64,000 bases of DNA from Microbacterium forte (GCF_031885415.1 NZ_CP116871.1:1612001-1676000), one strand, 5' to 3'. Shown: positions 49,896 through 60,014, counted from the first letter of the stretch. The notes: a model not told the origin generated them from the letters alone. Numbers and translations are program-made.

Positions 49896-50663
49896 TCACA
49901 CGCCCAGGCGGTAGCCGCGCTCGTCTCCGTAGTGTGTGAAACCTGCCCGCTCGAGGATCGGTGCGGACGTCGCTGTGCGCCCCTTGACGAGTGCCGTCTC
50001 CGCCCCGAGGGATGCGCTCACCCGCAGCCGCTCGGCGAGGACCGCCCGGTAAGCACCTCTGCCCCGCACGTGCTCGAGCGTGGCGGCACCCCACAAGCGG
50101 GCGAATCCGTCGACGATCGTGCACCCGCCGTTGCTGACGGCCCGGCCGTCGAGCCGCGCGAGAACACGGGCGTGCGTACCCGCGTCGAGCGTGGACGTGA
50201 TCTCTTCGAGTTCGATCCGAAGTCCTTCTTCGTCGAGGGGCTGCTGCTGCCACACCGGCACGTTGATGGCGTCGACCTCGCGGACCTGCTCGAGTGTGCG
50301 AACGACCTCTGCGGCGGCTGACGGCGGGACGTCGATCGACGCGCGGTCGATCGGACAGGCGAACACCGTGACCGTGTCGATGTGCTCGGCTCCGCGTCTG
50401 CGCAGCTCGGCTTCGAGGTCGGGGCGATCGGACGCGTTGGTCCAGAAGCGCAGCTCGCGCTCCCCCCACGATCTGGTGCGGTCGATCGCGTGGTCGAGAA
50501 CAGTCGCGGCATCAGCGTCCGAGTCGACCTGCGATCCGCGCACCCCGCCACCGAACCGTTCGGGATACCGCACCAGCTGCAGCTCCGTCTTCTCGCGCTC
50601 GCTGTCACGGGGGAACCACACCCAGGCCGCCGAGGCGCGAAGGATGTCGTCTGTCGTGTGCAT
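49896..50663 (-). CDS. GNAT-family acetyltransferase
   Basis: 255-residue protein. The acetyl-CoA binding loop VRGRGAYRAVLAERLRVSA is near residue 205, and the C-terminal GNAT end reads APILERAGFTHYGDERGY. The N-terminal 110 residues (DSEREKTELQLVRYPERFGG, then RTRSWGERELRFWTNASDR) form a second, weaker GNAT-like half. Substrate unknown. The ATG at 50663 gives a normal length; the in-frame extension upstream is rich in arginine and unlikely. The helicase gene ends 35 bases upstream, so it may be co-transcribed. Confidence 0.83.
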   Translation of the reverse strand: MHTTDDILRASAAWVWFPRDSEREKTELQLVRYPERFGGGVRGSQVDSDADAATVLDHAIDRTRSWGERELRFWTNASDRPDLEAELRRRGAEHIDTVTVFACPIDRASIDVPPSAAAEVVRTLEQVREVDAINVPVWQQQPLDEEGLRIELEEITSTLDAGTHARVLARLDGRAVSNGGCTIVDGFARLWGAATLEHVRGRGAYRAVLAERLRVSASLGAETALVKGRTATSAPILERAGFTHYGDERGYRLGV

Positions 50664-50697
50664 GGTGGCTGTTCCTCGCCGTGGGGTCGGTCGTCGC

Positions 50698-53600
50698 TCA
50701 GCTCGCCGCGCCGACGAGACGGGCGAAGGCACTCATCCGCGCGACCCCCTCCGGTGCGCGCGGGAGGTCGTCGAGCAGTGCCGGGGAGTGGATCAGGTAG
50801 GCCGCGACCTGCGCTCTCGAGATCGCCACGTTCAATCGGTTCTGCAGCAGCAGGAACTCGGGACCCCGTGGAGCATCCCGACCGCTGGAGGCCGCGAGGG
50901 ACGTGATCGAGACCACCGCCTCCTTGCCCTGGAAGTTGTCGACCGTGCCGACCGGGACGTCGGGGAAGCCTGCCTCGGCGAGTAGGTCGTGCACGGCCTG
51001 ACGCTGCGCGTTGTAGGGCGCGACCACGATGATGTCGCGCTGCGCGAGCGGCCGGACCGTGGCATCGGCATCGTTGTCGGTGAACGCGCGTCCGACGAGG
51101 TCTCGCACGAGTGCCACAACCTCGCGCGCCTCCTCCGGCGACTGCGTGGCGTTGCCGCGGTGTCGGAGAGGGACGATGTGCAGACCGGGATCGATGCCGT
51201 CGAGCGCACGCCGTTCGGTGCCGGGAGCCGACGCGAGCTGCCCGGCGTATGCGAGCTTCGACACCGGCGCGGCGAGGCGAGGATGCATGCGCCACGAACG
51301 TGCCAGAAAGTAACCGTAGTCGGGTCGGACCACCGCGTCGCCGTCCATGACCCATCCGAGAGCCGACGTGTCGACGGGCTCGGGGTGCGCCCCCTGGCTG
51401 ACCTGGGGAAGCTGCTGCGGATCGCCGAGCAGCAGCAGACGCTGCGCGCCCGCGGCGACGGCGATCGTCGAGGCGAGAGAGAACTGCCCCGCCTCATCGA
51501 CCACGAGCAGGTCGAGGCCCCCGCGCTCCACGCGTGCGGTGTTGCTGAAGTCCCAGGCCGTTCCGCCGACGACCGCTCCGTGCTCGGCATGCTCGCCGAG
51601 GAATGCGGCCATGCCGTTCTTGGGAATCGCCGTGTACGAGGGATCGGATGACGGATCTTTCGGCGCCTTCCCGACCTGCGCCGCGGGAACGCCGTCGGCC
51701 ACCACCCGCTCGAGCAGATTCTCGATGATCGCGTGGGACTGCGCGACGACGCCGACCCGGAAACCGTGCTCCTTGACCAGCCGCGCGATCACCTGGGAGC
51801 CCGTGTAGGTCTTGCCGGTGCCAGGAGGACCCTGCACGGCGAGATAGCTGCGATCGAGGTCGAGGACCGCTCGCACGATCGCATCGATCGTCTCGCCCCC
51901 CTGGTCAGGCAGGGGGCCGCCCGAGAGCGTCCGCGGAGGGATCCTGCGCAGGATGTCGGTGGCCGCGTCGGACGGGAACCCGGGTGCTGCCGCGTGGACC
52001 GTGTCGGCCCATTCGTCGATCGCGCCCTGCAGCGAGACGACGCGCGGCGGAGCCGCGGGGGTGAGAGCGAGAGGCAGTTCGTCCCACGTCTGTCCCTGGA
52101 TCGCCGTCTCGGTGATCAGATAGCCGTCGTCGAGCACCTCGGTGACAGTGACCGTATGCGGCACGTGCACCGCGCGTGACGGAGCCTCGGTGTCGAACGG
52201 AGCCGGCACGGGATAGAGCGCGAACGGCTGCGACGCCGCTCCGAGAGTGGTGCCGGGTGACACCTCTCCGCGGATCTCGACGTCGCGCGACATCACCCGG
52301 CGCCCCTCGCCGACGCTCCAGTCGCGCTGCACGGTCGAGGACATGCGGTCGACGCGCACGACATCGCGAGTGCCGTCCCACATCGTGACGGGCTCGCGCA
52401 GTCGCTGGAAGTGCGACACCCAGAAGCTCTTCGCCTCGCGAGGGAAGTAGTCGATGGCGGCCGCAGCGAGGCGATGCACCTGACCGTCGCCGCCCGCCGC
52501 CACGGCCCGCTCCGCGTCGGCGAGGAGTGCCACCGATCGCGGCGACGGCTCGTAGATCACCTCGTCGGCCTCGTCGGGCGGGGCGGGGTTCACCCCCTCC
52601 TTCCGGGCGATGTCGATCAGCCAGTTGCGAAGGCGCCTCGTCGACACACAGTCGTAGCGGTTGTAGTCGGCGAGATCGGCGAAGACCGCATCGGCCTCGT
52701 CCTGCTCCCCCGCCGCCGCGAACTCGCGGGCCGCCACGTACTGCACGATTGAGTCGTCGCCCTTCTGCACGTCACTGGTGCGCACGTCCTCACCCATGTA
52801 GAGCGGCTCGAGCTTCTTGATCGAGTACGACCGCGACCCCACGCGCACGGTGCGCAGCACCAGCGGATACAGGTCGACGAACACGCCCTCGCGCAGCAGG
52901 CGGTCGATCTCGCCCTCGCGCACGCCGTGGCGTGCCGCCATCGCCACCAGGTGCGAGGTCTCGTATGGCGCGTAGTGATAGATGTGCATGCCGGGGTGCG
53001 CTGCTCTGCGCACCTTCACGAAGTCGAGGAATCGTTCGAACGCCTCTCGCTCCGCAGCGAAGTCGTGGGCCCACAGCGCCGTGTACTGGTCGGCGTTGTC
53101 GACCCATCCGAAGAGGTAGTCGATGCCCCAATGAGCCTCGCCGTCAGGCGCCGGCTCGGTGTAGAGCGGGTCGCCCTCGAAGTCGAAGAAGATGTCGCCG
53201 TGACTGGGCACGGGGAGGGTGTGGATCGCCGCGGCGTAGTGCACGTCGTATGTCGGCGCACCCTCGGCATCCGCGCGGATCTGCAGCCTCGCCTGCGCCC
53301 GCAGCGTCTCGAACGTGTCGGTGTTCATGCCGTCAGGAGGCGTATCGGCGTCGGCCAGCGCGTCGATGGTCTCGATCCCGGCCGCCCGCAGCCGGGCGCG
53401 CTGCACGGGCCGCATGCGCGCGACCATCAGCAGGTCGCGGTGCGCGATCACCTGCTCCTCGCAGGTCGCGCATCGTCCGCAGGCCACGATCTCGAGGTCT
53501 CCGCGGTCGTCGCCCCACGCCAGCGGGGCGCCGCTGGAGCCGTCGTCGACGCGGCGATCCGCGATGAGGGCGCGCAGGCGCGCTCGACGCACCTGGAACA

Positions 53601-54168
53601 GCGGAAGGAGGTCGTCCACCGAGTGGGTGCTCAGCGTTCCGTCGCCGAGGATGAGGTCGACCTCGTCGGACCGCGGAATGCCCAGCCGGTCGAGCTGATC
53701 GACATATGCCGCGAGCTGCATGAGGGCGGTGACCCGCGCCTTGCGGGCGAGCTTGGAATCCTGCACCCGCCATCGCCCGTCGTCATCGCGCTTGAGGAAA
53801 TCGGCGAAACCGACGAACTCGGGTGTCGCGAACGCCGCCTGGAACACGACCAACGCATCGGATCCGAGCGCATGCACCGTCTCTTCGACGGCAGCCGCGA
53901 GCGCCTCGGCGTCGATCGACGACACCTTCTCGACCCGGTGCACCCGATCGCTCCCGAGATCGTCGATGTAGCGCGCGAGGATGTTCTGCTCGTGGACGTC
54001 TCCGAGCAGCGCGGCCCTGGCGAGAGTCGCGTCTTCAGGCTCCTCCACGGCCGGGACGCGGCCCAGCTTCGCATCGATCGCGCGGCACCACGCGAACTCG
54101 CATTCGGCGGCCGCCTTGAGGTCGCTCGCGCTCCAGATGACGCGCTGCGCCTGAGTGTCGATCCGCAC
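50698..54168 (-). CDS. TM0106-type RecB-like nuclease fused to DEDD exonuclease-like and SF1 helicase domains
   Basis: 1156-residue multidomain protein. Residues 1-270: RecB/Cas4-like nuclease with FVGFADFLKRDDDGRWRVQDSKLA and a four-cysteine pattern ending in CGRCATCEEQ. About 310-510: DEDD-type exonuclease (FFDFEGDPLYTEPA, YHYAPYETSHLVAMAARHG, ADYNRYDCVSTRRLRNWL). About 770-1156: SF1 helicase with Walker A VQGPPGTGKTYTGSQ, Walker B LLVVDEAGQFSLA and the late motif GTVDNFQGKEAVVSI. The combination implies DNA or RNA end processing. The start is GTG with GGGAGA nearby. It stands between nadE and a GNAT gene with no other repair or defence gene adjacent. Confidence 0.9.
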   Translation of the reverse strand: MRIDTQAQRVIWSASDLKAAAECEFAWCRAIDAKLGRVPAVEEPEDATLARAALLGDVHEQNILARYIDDLGSDRVHRVEKVSSIDAEALAAAVEETVHALGSDALVVFQAAFATPEFVGFADFLKRDDDGRWRVQDSKLARKARVTALMQLAAYVDQLDRLGIPRSDEVDLILGDGTLSTHSVDDLLPLFQVRRARLRALIADRRVDDGSSGAPLAWGDDRGDLEIVACGRCATCEEQVIAHRDLLMVARMRPVQRARLRAAGIETIDALADADTPPDGMNTDTFETLRAQARLQIRADAEGAPTYDVHYAAAIHTLPVPSHGDIFFDFEGDPLYTEPAPDGEAHWGIDYLFGWVDNADQYTALWAHDFAAEREAFERFLDFVKVRRAAHPGMHIYHYAPYETSHLVAMAARHGVREGEIDRLLREGVFVDLYPLVLRTVRVGSRSYSIKKLEPLYMGEDVRTSDVQKGDDSIVQYVAAREFAAAGEQDEADAVFADLADYNRYDCVSTRRLRNWLIDIARKEGVNPAPPDEADEVIYEPSPRSVALLADAERAVAAGGDGQVHRLAAAAIDYFPREAKSFWVSHFQRLREPVTMWDGTRDVVRVDRMSSTVQRDWSVGEGRRVMSRDVEIRGEVSPGTTLGAASQPFALYPVPAPFDTEAPSRAVHVPHTVTVTEVLDDGYLITETAIQGQTWDELPLALTPAAPPRVVSLQGAIDEWADTVHAAAPGFPSDAATDILRRIPPRTLSGGPLPDQGGETIDAIVRAVLDLDRSYLAVQGPPGTGKTYTGSQVIARLVKEHGFRVGVVAQSHAIIENLLERVVADGVPAAQVGKAPKDPSSDPSYTAIPKNGMAAFLGEHAEHGAVVGGTAWDFSNTARVERGGLDLLVVDEAGQFSLASTIAVAAGAQRLLLLGDPQQLPQVSQGAHPEPVDTSALGWVMDGDAVVRPDYGYFLARSWRMHPRLAAPVSKLAYAGQLASAPGTERRALDGIDPGLHIVPLRHRGNATQSPEEAREVVALVRDLVGRAFTDNDADATVRPLAQRDIIVVAPYNAQRQAVHDLLAEAGFPDVPVGTVDNFQGKEAVVSITSLAASSGRDAPRGPEFLLLQNRLNVAISRAQVAAYLIHSPALLDDLPRAPEGVARMSAFARLVGAAS

Positions 54169-54239
54169 GATTCTCCCGTTCCCTCGGATGCTTCGACACT
54201 AGCCGCGGCATCCGACACGGGATCACGCCGAGAAGCGTG

Positions 54240-55058
54240 TCAGCGCCACCACGTGTCGTCGGGGGTGACCGGGAGGTGACGCTTGTGCTGCGTGGCGAGG
54301 TATCGGGACTCGATCCGCCCGGCGACGTCCGGGTCGACCTCGCGACCTTCGAGGAAGTCGTCGATCTGCTCGTAGGTGAGGCCCAGCTCGTCTTCGTCGG
54401 CTCGGCCGGGCTGGCCGTCCAGGAGGTCGGCCGTCGGCACCTTGTAGGCGAGACGATCCGGCGCCCCGAGCAGCAGCAGCAGTGACCGGCCCTGCCGCTT
54501 GCTGAGACCCGAGAGGGGAAGGATGTCGGCCGCGCCGTCGCCGAACTTCGTGTAGAAGCCCGTGACCGCCTCAGCCGCGTGGTCGGTGCCGATGACGATG
54601 AGACCGTCGTGTCCGGCGAGCGCATACTGCGTCACCATGCGCACGCGCGCCTTGATGTTGCCGCGGTTGAAGTCGCTGATGTCGCTCGTGACCGCGAACT
54701 CGATGTCCTCCTCGACGCCGTCGACGCCGTTCTGGATGTTCACCTCGACCGAGGAGTCCGGTGCGATGAACTCGAGCGCGGCCTCGGCATCAGCGGCGTC
54801 CTTCTGCACCCGGTACGGCAGCCGCACGGCGAGGAACTTCGCCTCTCCGCCCTCGGCGCGCACGCGTTCGACCGCGAGCTGTGCGAGTCGCCCCGCGAGT
54901 GTCGAGTCCTGGCCGCCGGAGATCCCGAGCACGAAGCCCTTCGCTCCGGTCACCCGCAGGTAGTCGACCAGGAACGCCACTCGGCGCTCCACCTCGACCT
55001 CGGGGTCGATCTCGGCCTTCACACCGAGCGCTTCAGAGATCTGCTGCTGCAGGGTCAT
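54240..55058 (-). CDS. nadE: Ammonia-dependent NAD+ synthetase
   Basis: 272-residue N-type ATP pyrophosphatase making NAD+ from deamido-NAD and ammonia. The pyrophosphate loop is [14 protein letters not shown], with SGGQDS at residues 47-52. [20 protein letters not shown] and [18 protein letters not shown] are diagnostic. No glutaminase domain is present, so ammonia is the nitrogen donor, unlike the larger mycobacterial enzyme. The ribosome binding site GGAGG precedes the ATG. Confidence 0.96.
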   Translation of the reverse strand: MTLQQQISEALGVKAEIDPEVEVERRVAFLVDYLRVTGAKGFVLGISGGQDSTLAGRLAQLAVERVRAEGGEAKFLAVRLPYRVQKDAADAEAALEFIAPDSSVEVNIQNGVDGVEEDIEFAVTSDISDFNRGNIKARVRMVTQYALAGHDGLIVIGTDHAAEAVTGFYTKFGDGAADILPLSGLSKRQGRSLLLLLGAPDRLAYKVPTADLLDGQPGRADEDELGLTYEQIDDFLEGREVDPDVAGRIESRYLATQHKRHLPVTPDDTWWR

Positions 55059-55158
55059 TTGTTCCTCCGGTCTGCCCGACGCCAGTATCCTCCCCCAGTG
55101 TTACATCGAGATGACGTCGGTCGCACGCGCTCGGCTTCGCGGCGATCGATCCACCTGG

Positions 55159-55164
55159 CAGGAT
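55159..55164 (+). promoter_or_regulatory. -10 box CAGGAT, leaderless promoter of the nucleosidase
   Basis: CAGGAT ends six bases before the GTG at 55171, which decides the start codon. Confidence 0.4.
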
Positions 55165-55170
55165 GGCGGA

Positions 55171-55728
55171 GTGAAACTTCTCGTCGCAGCCATGGCATCC
55201 GAACTCGCAGCGTTCCCGGACGAGCTCGAGGGATTCGACCAGCTCGTCACCGGCGAGGGCAAGATGCAGGCCGTGTACGCCCTCACCCGTGCGCTCGACG
55301 CCAAGGAGTACTCCGAGGTGGTGGTCGTCGGGACCGCCGGCGGCATCGACCCTGAGCTCGATGCGACCGTGCACGAGATCGGCAGCGCACTGCAGCACGA
55401 CGTGTTCGACCTCGACGGCGTCGCAGGGCAGCACGTGTCGCTGCCCGCGCGCGTGTCCACCGGCCGCGAGGGCGTGCTGATCGCGACCGGCGACAGCTTC
55501 GTCGGCGATGCCGGGATCACCGCCGTCATCCGCCCCTCGGGTGCAGGTCTGGTCGACATGGAGACCTATGCGTACATCTGGGTCGCCGAGCAGTTCGGAG
55601 TGCCGATCCGCGCGTTCCGCGCGATCTCCGACCGGGCGGAGGATGGCGCGCTCGTCGACTTCCGCGAGGCGATCGCACGGTGCAGCGTGCAGCTGCGTGA
55701 AGTGATCCGCCGGGAGTACGGCGTCTGA
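55171..55728 (+). CDS. Nucleosidase of the MTA/SAH nucleosidase family (short form)
   Basis: 185-residue member of the phosphorylase superfamily; usual nucleosidases have about 230. Catalytic positions resemble those of 5'-methylthioadenosine/S-adenosylhomocysteine nucleosidase: E11 in MASELAAF, E131 in LVDMETYAY and D154 in AISDRAED. The substrate may be MTA, SAH or futalosine-like. A link to methionine recycling is conceivable with mesX-mesD 6 kb away, but not shown. The longer in-frame ATG upstream would pass through the -10 box and is not preferred. Confidence 0.83.
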   Translation: MKLLVAAMASELAAFPDELEGFDQLVTGEGKMQAVYALTRALDAKEYSEVVVVGTAGGIDPELDATVHEIGSALQHDVFDLDGVAGQHVSLPARVSTGREGVLIATGDSFVGDAGITAVIRPSGAGLVDMETYAYIWVAEQFGVPIRAFRAISDRAEDGALVDFREAIARCSVQLREVIRREYGV

Positions 55729-55778
55729 GGACGGGCATCGGCTGAGCCCGCTGCTCTGGCGAGGGGGCGCGCCGGGTC

Positions 55779-58775
55779 TCAGCGCGCCTCGATCACGCTC
55801 GGACCGCTCGACGTCGCACGCACCCGCAGCTGCGCAGGGATCTGCTCCTGCATCGCCTCGACGTGGCTGATGACGCCGACGGTGCGACCGCCCTGGCGCA
55901 GCTCGTCGAGCGTGCGCATGGCGACGTCGAGGGTGTCGCCGTCGAGCGAGCCGAAGCCCTCGTCGATGAACAGGGTGTCGAGACGGATGCCGCCGGCTCG
56001 CGCCGTGACCACCTCGGCGAGTCCGAGCGCAAGGGCGAGGGAGCTCAGGAAGGTCTCGCCTCCCGACAGCGACTGCGCCGGCCGGGTCTGGCCCGTGAAT
56101 GCGTCGAACACGACGATGCCGAGCCCAGACGCGGCCCCGCGGGCGGCGAGCGCGTCTGAGTGGCGGAGCTGATAGCGCCCCGTCGACATGTCGCTGAGCC
56201 GGCGGTTCGCGGCGTCGACGATCTCTTCGAGTTCGGCGGCGAGGACGAACGTCTCGAGCGTCATCTTGCGGACGTTCGCCCCGCGACCGGCGATCGCGTC
56301 GGCGAGTCCTCGCAGAACCTCGTAGTCGGCGGCGTCGTCTGCGATGCGGGCGTGCTCTGATGTCGCGGCCTCGATGACCGCGGCGAGCTGCTCTGACACC
56401 CCTGCCGCCCGCCCCGCCTCGTCGACCGCGACGGACCAGCGCTGCCGCGCGGCGAGGGAAGACTGCTCGGCAGGACCGAGATCGATCGTCTCCTCCGGGA
56501 GCGTGCGGAGCTCGAGGTCGAGGAGGATCGCGCGCTCCTTCTCGCGCTGGACGGCGTGCTGGGTGACTCGATTCTCGAGAGCCGCCTGCGCTGCGGCCGT
56601 GCGGAGCGACAGCTCGACCGCCGCGACCCCATCGAACTCGGATGCTTCCAGCGCCGCATCCAGTTCGGCCTTCGCAGCTGTCGCGGCCAGAGCCTTGCGT
56701 GCCCGCTCTGCCGCCGCCTCGACGAGCGCGAGAGCAGCCTGGACTTCGACACGCGTCGCCGTGAGCCTCTCGGCCACGGACTCGTAGTGCCCTTTCGCTT
56801 CTGCGATCGTCTCTCGCGTATCGGCGACCCGCTGCGCCACGAGCGAGTGCGCTTCGCGTGCCGCGGCCAGCGCCGTGGAATCACGGTCGCGGTCGCTGTC
56901 GAGACGGCGGATGCGCGCGAGGAGGGCTTCGCGCTGCTGATCGAGTGTGACCAGCTGGTCGGCTGCGTCTGTGCTCTGTGCATGCGCCGCTGTCGCGGTG
57001 TCGAGTTCTGCGACAGCCTCGTCGACCTCTCGACCGCCTGCGCGGCTGATCGCCGCGGCGAGGTCGGCGCGCAGTGAGGATGTCCGTTCTGCCGCATTCC
57101 GCTCGCGCTGCGCGAGGACATCACGTGCGGCTTCAGCCTCGTCGACGTCTTCCGCCGAGACGGGGTCGGCATGCACGGCGGGAGCCGGATGCTCGTGAGA
57201 TCCGCATACCGGGCACGCCTCGCCCTCGTGCAGCGAGGTCGCCAACTCCCCCGCGAACCCGTCGAGTCGGCGCTGTCTGAGCTGAGCGAGCGCGGTCTGA
57301 GCTGCAGCGAGCGCGGCGCTGGCGTCAGCGAGTTGCCGTTCGGCGTCGTCATGAGCGGCTCTGAGACGGACTGTCTCGACCGCCGCCGCATGCCGCGCTG
57401 CGGCAGCATCCCGTGCTGCGGCCAGATCTCCGGCGCGATCAGCGAGCTGCCTCGCCGCGTCGCGCGCGAGTGTGAGCTGTTCGAGCTCTGCGGGAAGCGC
57501 GACACGATCGGCCTCGGCCGCGTCGATGCGAGCGGTCGCCGCCGCCACAGCATCGGACGTCGCCGCAAGCTCGGCATCGAGCGCCGATGCGGAGCGTTCC
57601 AGCTCTGCCGCACGCTGCCACAGGCCGGTCTGCGCCGTGCGCTCGGCCGCCCACTCCGTGAGATCGTCCGCGACGATGCCGTGAGCCTCCCAGGCCGCTC
57701 GTGCGCGTGTCTCGGCCTCGATCGCGGCGTCGAGCGCCGATGTCGCCGTCGTCGCGGCGGAGATCGGGCCCCGAAGCAGCTCCGCGGCCCTGGCGTTCTG
57801 CAGTTCACCGCGCGCAGCGGCGATGTGCGGCTCATCAGCCTCGAGACGTGCGAGCGCGGCTCTGGCCCGATCCCGCTCGAGCTGCGCCCGCTGCTCCTCA
57901 CGCGCGATCGCGAGCGCCGCGTCTGCTGCGTCCGACTGCTTCTCCGCCTCGATGCGCTCAGCCGCTCGACGTTCTGCGCGGTAATCGGCACGAGCCTTCG
58001 CGCGACGCAGACCGTCGAGGCGCTCCTCTGTCGTCACCGCGACAGGCTCTGAGTCGGCCGCGCCCGCGTCTTCTCCCTGCACCTCGCCGTCGTGCCCGAG
58101 GCCGGCGCTGCCGACGAGCCTCTCGCCCTCGTCGAGGCGGGCAGACACCGTTGCGAGGCGTGCCCCGAGACTCTGCTCGGCCGCCTTGCGTCGTTCATCG
58201 AAACGCGCCTGCACGTCTTCGAAACGCTCGGTGCCGAACAGCCGCCGCAGCAGCGACTGTCTCTCTTTGCTCCCCGCCAGCAGGAACTCCGAGAACCGAT
58301 TCTGCGCGAGCAGGATCACCTGCAGGAACTGCTCGCGACTGAGCTGCAGGATCTCGTCGAGCTCGAAGGCCGCCTCGCGCTCTTTCGCGGCGAGACCGAT
58401 CCATCCGCCGCCGACCGAGGTGTCGAGCTGCACGGCCGCCGGCTGCACCGTCATGCCGCCGCCGCGCTTCTTGGGGCGCTCGTACTCCGGTGAACGCCTG
58501 ACGCGGAATCGGCCCGCCGGAGTGCTGAACTCCACCACGACCTCGGTCACGTCGTCGGGCTCGCAGTGATCGCTGCGCAGCCGCTTCTCGCCACCCTCGT
58601 AGCGCGGGACTCCGCCGTAGAGACCGAAGCAGACGGCATCGAGGATGCTGGACTTGCCGGCGCCCGTGCGACCGGCGATCAGGAAGATTCCGTCGTCGGC
58701 GAACGCATCGAAGTCGACGGTCTGCCGCTCGCGGAACGGGCCGAACCCTTCGACCTCCAGTCGGTGCAACTGCAT
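55779..58775 (-). CDS. sbcC: DNA repair exonuclease SbcC
   Basis: 998-residue SMC-like ATPase of the SbcCD nuclease. Walker A GRTGAGKS is at residues 35-42. Long coiled coils flank a central zinc hook CPVCGSHEH near residue 528. At the C terminus the signature LSGGETFLSSLALALGLAE and Walker B TLFIDEGFGSLD are intact. With SbcD it opens hairpins and protein-blocked DNA ends. It starts 72 bases after sbcD on the same strand. Confidence 0.95.
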   Translation of the reverse strand: MQLHRLEVEGFGPFRERQTVDFDAFADDGIFLIAGRTGAGKSSILDAVCFGLYGGVPRYEGGEKRLRSDHCEPDDVTEVVVEFSTPAGRFRVRRSPEYERPKKRGGGMTVQPAAVQLDTSVGGGWIGLAAKEREAAFELDEILQLSREQFLQVILLAQNRFSEFLLAGSKERQSLLRRLFGTERFEDVQARFDERRKAAEQSLGARLATVSARLDEGERLVGSAGLGHDGEVQGEDAGAADSEPVAVTTEERLDGLRRAKARADYRAERRAAERIEAEKQSDAADAALAIAREEQRAQLERDRARAALARLEADEPHIAAARGELQNARAAELLRGPISAATTATSALDAAIEAETRARAAWEAHGIVADDLTEWAAERTAQTGLWQRAAELERSASALDAELAATSDAVAAATARIDAAEADRVALPAELEQLTLARDAARQLADRAGDLAAARDAAAARHAAAVETVRLRAAHDDAERQLADASAALAAAQTALAQLRQRRLDGFAGELATSLHEGEACPVCGSHEHPAPAVHADPVSAEDVDEAEAARDVLAQRERNAAERTSSLRADLAAAISRAGGREVDEAVAELDTATAAHAQSTDAADQLVTLDQQREALLARIRRLDSDRDRDSTALAAAREAHSLVAQRVADTRETIAEAKGHYESVAERLTATRVEVQAALALVEAAAERARKALAATAAKAELDAALEASEFDGVAAVELSLRTAAAQAALENRVTQHAVQREKERAILLDLELRTLPEETIDLGPAEQSSLAARQRWSVAVDEAGRAAGVSEQLAAVIEAATSEHARIADDAADYEVLRGLADAIAGRGANVRKMTLETFVLAAELEEIVDAANRRLSDMSTGRYQLRHSDALAARGAASGLGIVVFDAFTGQTRPAQSLSGGETFLSSLALALGLAEVVTARAGGIRLDTLFIDEGFGSLDGDTLDVAMRTLDELRQGGRTVGVISHVEAMQEQIPAQLRVRATSSGPSVIEAR

Positions 58776-58847
58776 CAGAGAGTCTTCTTCACTGTCGGAG
58801 AATGATCGCGGTGACGCATCGCCGGGCTGGATCGAGTCGTCACCGGA

Positions 58848-60002
58848 TCAGATGAGGGCTTCGGCGCGGACGCGGTCATCGAGGACCTCGCGGATCAGCT
58901 CGCGCTCGCGCTCGGTCGCCCCGTGGCCCGCGCGGACGTGCTCGAGGAAGGCCTCGATGCGCTCGGGGTCGCTGACAGCACCGCTCAGCCGATCGACATA
59001 GGAGCGCTCGACTGCCGCGGATGTGTCGGAGGGCTGATGCTGCACCATCGCGCAGTGCGGATAGCGCTCTCGGAGTCGACGCATGGGCTCGGTCTGGGCG
59101 AGTGCGTCGGTGTACACCGCACAGACCCAGTCGTCGGCGTGCGCCGCGATGTTCTCGGGAGACAGGATCTCATCGAGGGTGCCCGTGAGTGTGACCAGGC
59201 GACGAGGGACGGGAAGATCGAGCCACTCGACCGATGCGAGGCCGGTGGCATCGAGGTCGACCAGCCACGAACCGCGCGGCTTGCTCTGTTCGCCGAAGCT
59301 GTAGTGCAGCGGAGCGCCCGAATAGCGCACCCGTTCGCTGATCTTCTGGCGGCCATGGATGTGCCCGAGAGCGACGTAATCAGGACCGTCGAAGACCGAC
59401 AGCGGCACGACGTCGAGACCCCCCTGCCGCACCTCGCGCTCGAGACCGACCGTGGCGTCGACTCCGGCGGAGAAGCAGTGCGCGATCGCGACGGATCGCC
59501 CCGGGTGGGCCTGCATCCCCACCCGGACGAGACCCATCGCATGAGACAGCGTCTGCGCCTGCGTGCGCAGATCGGCGCCGATCCAGTGCTGACGCACGAT
59601 GGCGGGCTCGAGGTACGGGATGCCGTAGAAATGCACCGGACCATCGGCGTCTGCCAGCGTCACCGGCGTGCCGATCGCGAGCGGATCGGTCAGCACGTGG
59701 ATGCCGTCACGGAGCAGCCGCGCCTGGAACCCGAGACGCGCAGCGGAGTCGTGGTTGCCGCTCGTGACGATCACACGGGCACCCGTCTCATGCAGCGCGA
59801 CGAGCACGTCGCCGAGAAGCGTGTACGCGGGGCCGGCCGGCGTCGCCGAATCGAAGACGTCACCGGCGACGATGACGACGTCGACCGCGTTCTCACGAAC
59901 CTGCACCGTGAGCGCTCCGAGGACCTCGGCCAGCGCGTCCATGGTCGAGTTGCCATGGAAGGTGCGGCCGATGTGCCAGTCGGAGGTGTGCAGGATTCGC
60001 AT
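58848..60002 (-). CDS. sbcD: DNA repair exonuclease SbcD (Mre11-like)
   Basis: 384-residue metallophosphoesterase nuclease. Metal-binding motifs are intact: LHTSDWHIG at residues 4-12, VIVAGDVFDSATP, VTSGNHDSAA and the later ALGHIHGRQ. The C-terminal capping domain follows. I chose the ATG at 60002 over the GTG two codons upstream, because TAGCGT ends six bases before that ATG. sbcC follows. SbcCD counteracts long palindromes, and this window holds many perfect ones. Confidence 0.95.
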   Translation of the reverse strand: MRILHTSDWHIGRTFHGNSTMDALAEVLGALTVQVRENAVDVVIVAGDVFDSATPAGPAYTLLGDVLVALHETGARVIVTSGNHDSAARLGFQARLLRDGIHVLTDPLAIGTPVTLADADGPVHFYGIPYLEPAIVRQHWIGADLRTQAQTLSHAMGLVRVGMQAHPGRSVAIAHCFSAGVDATVGLEREVRQGGLDVVPLSVFDGPDYVALGHIHGRQKISERVRYSGAPLHYSFGEQSKPRGSWLVDLDATGLASVEWLDLPVPRRLVTLTGTLDEILSPENIAAHADDWVCAVYTDALAQTEPMRRLRERYPHCAMVQHQPSDTSAAVERSYVDRLSGAVSDPERIEAFLEHVRAGHGATERERELIREVLDDRVRAEALI

Positions 60003-60008
60003 ACTCAC

Positions 60009-60014
60009 ACGCTA
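60009..60014 (-). promoter_or_regulatory. -10 box TAGCGT, leaderless promoter of sbcD
   Basis: Minus-strand TAGCGT ends six bases before the sbcD ATG; the same hexamer and spacing occur at the histidine kinase gene (1640-1645). Confidence 0.5.

Noticed and set aside
54185..54214. cggatgc/gcatccg inverted repeat before the helicase gene as an operator
   Set aside because: The arms are the genome-wide word GGATGC/GCATCC, which forms such pairs by chance often in this sequence.
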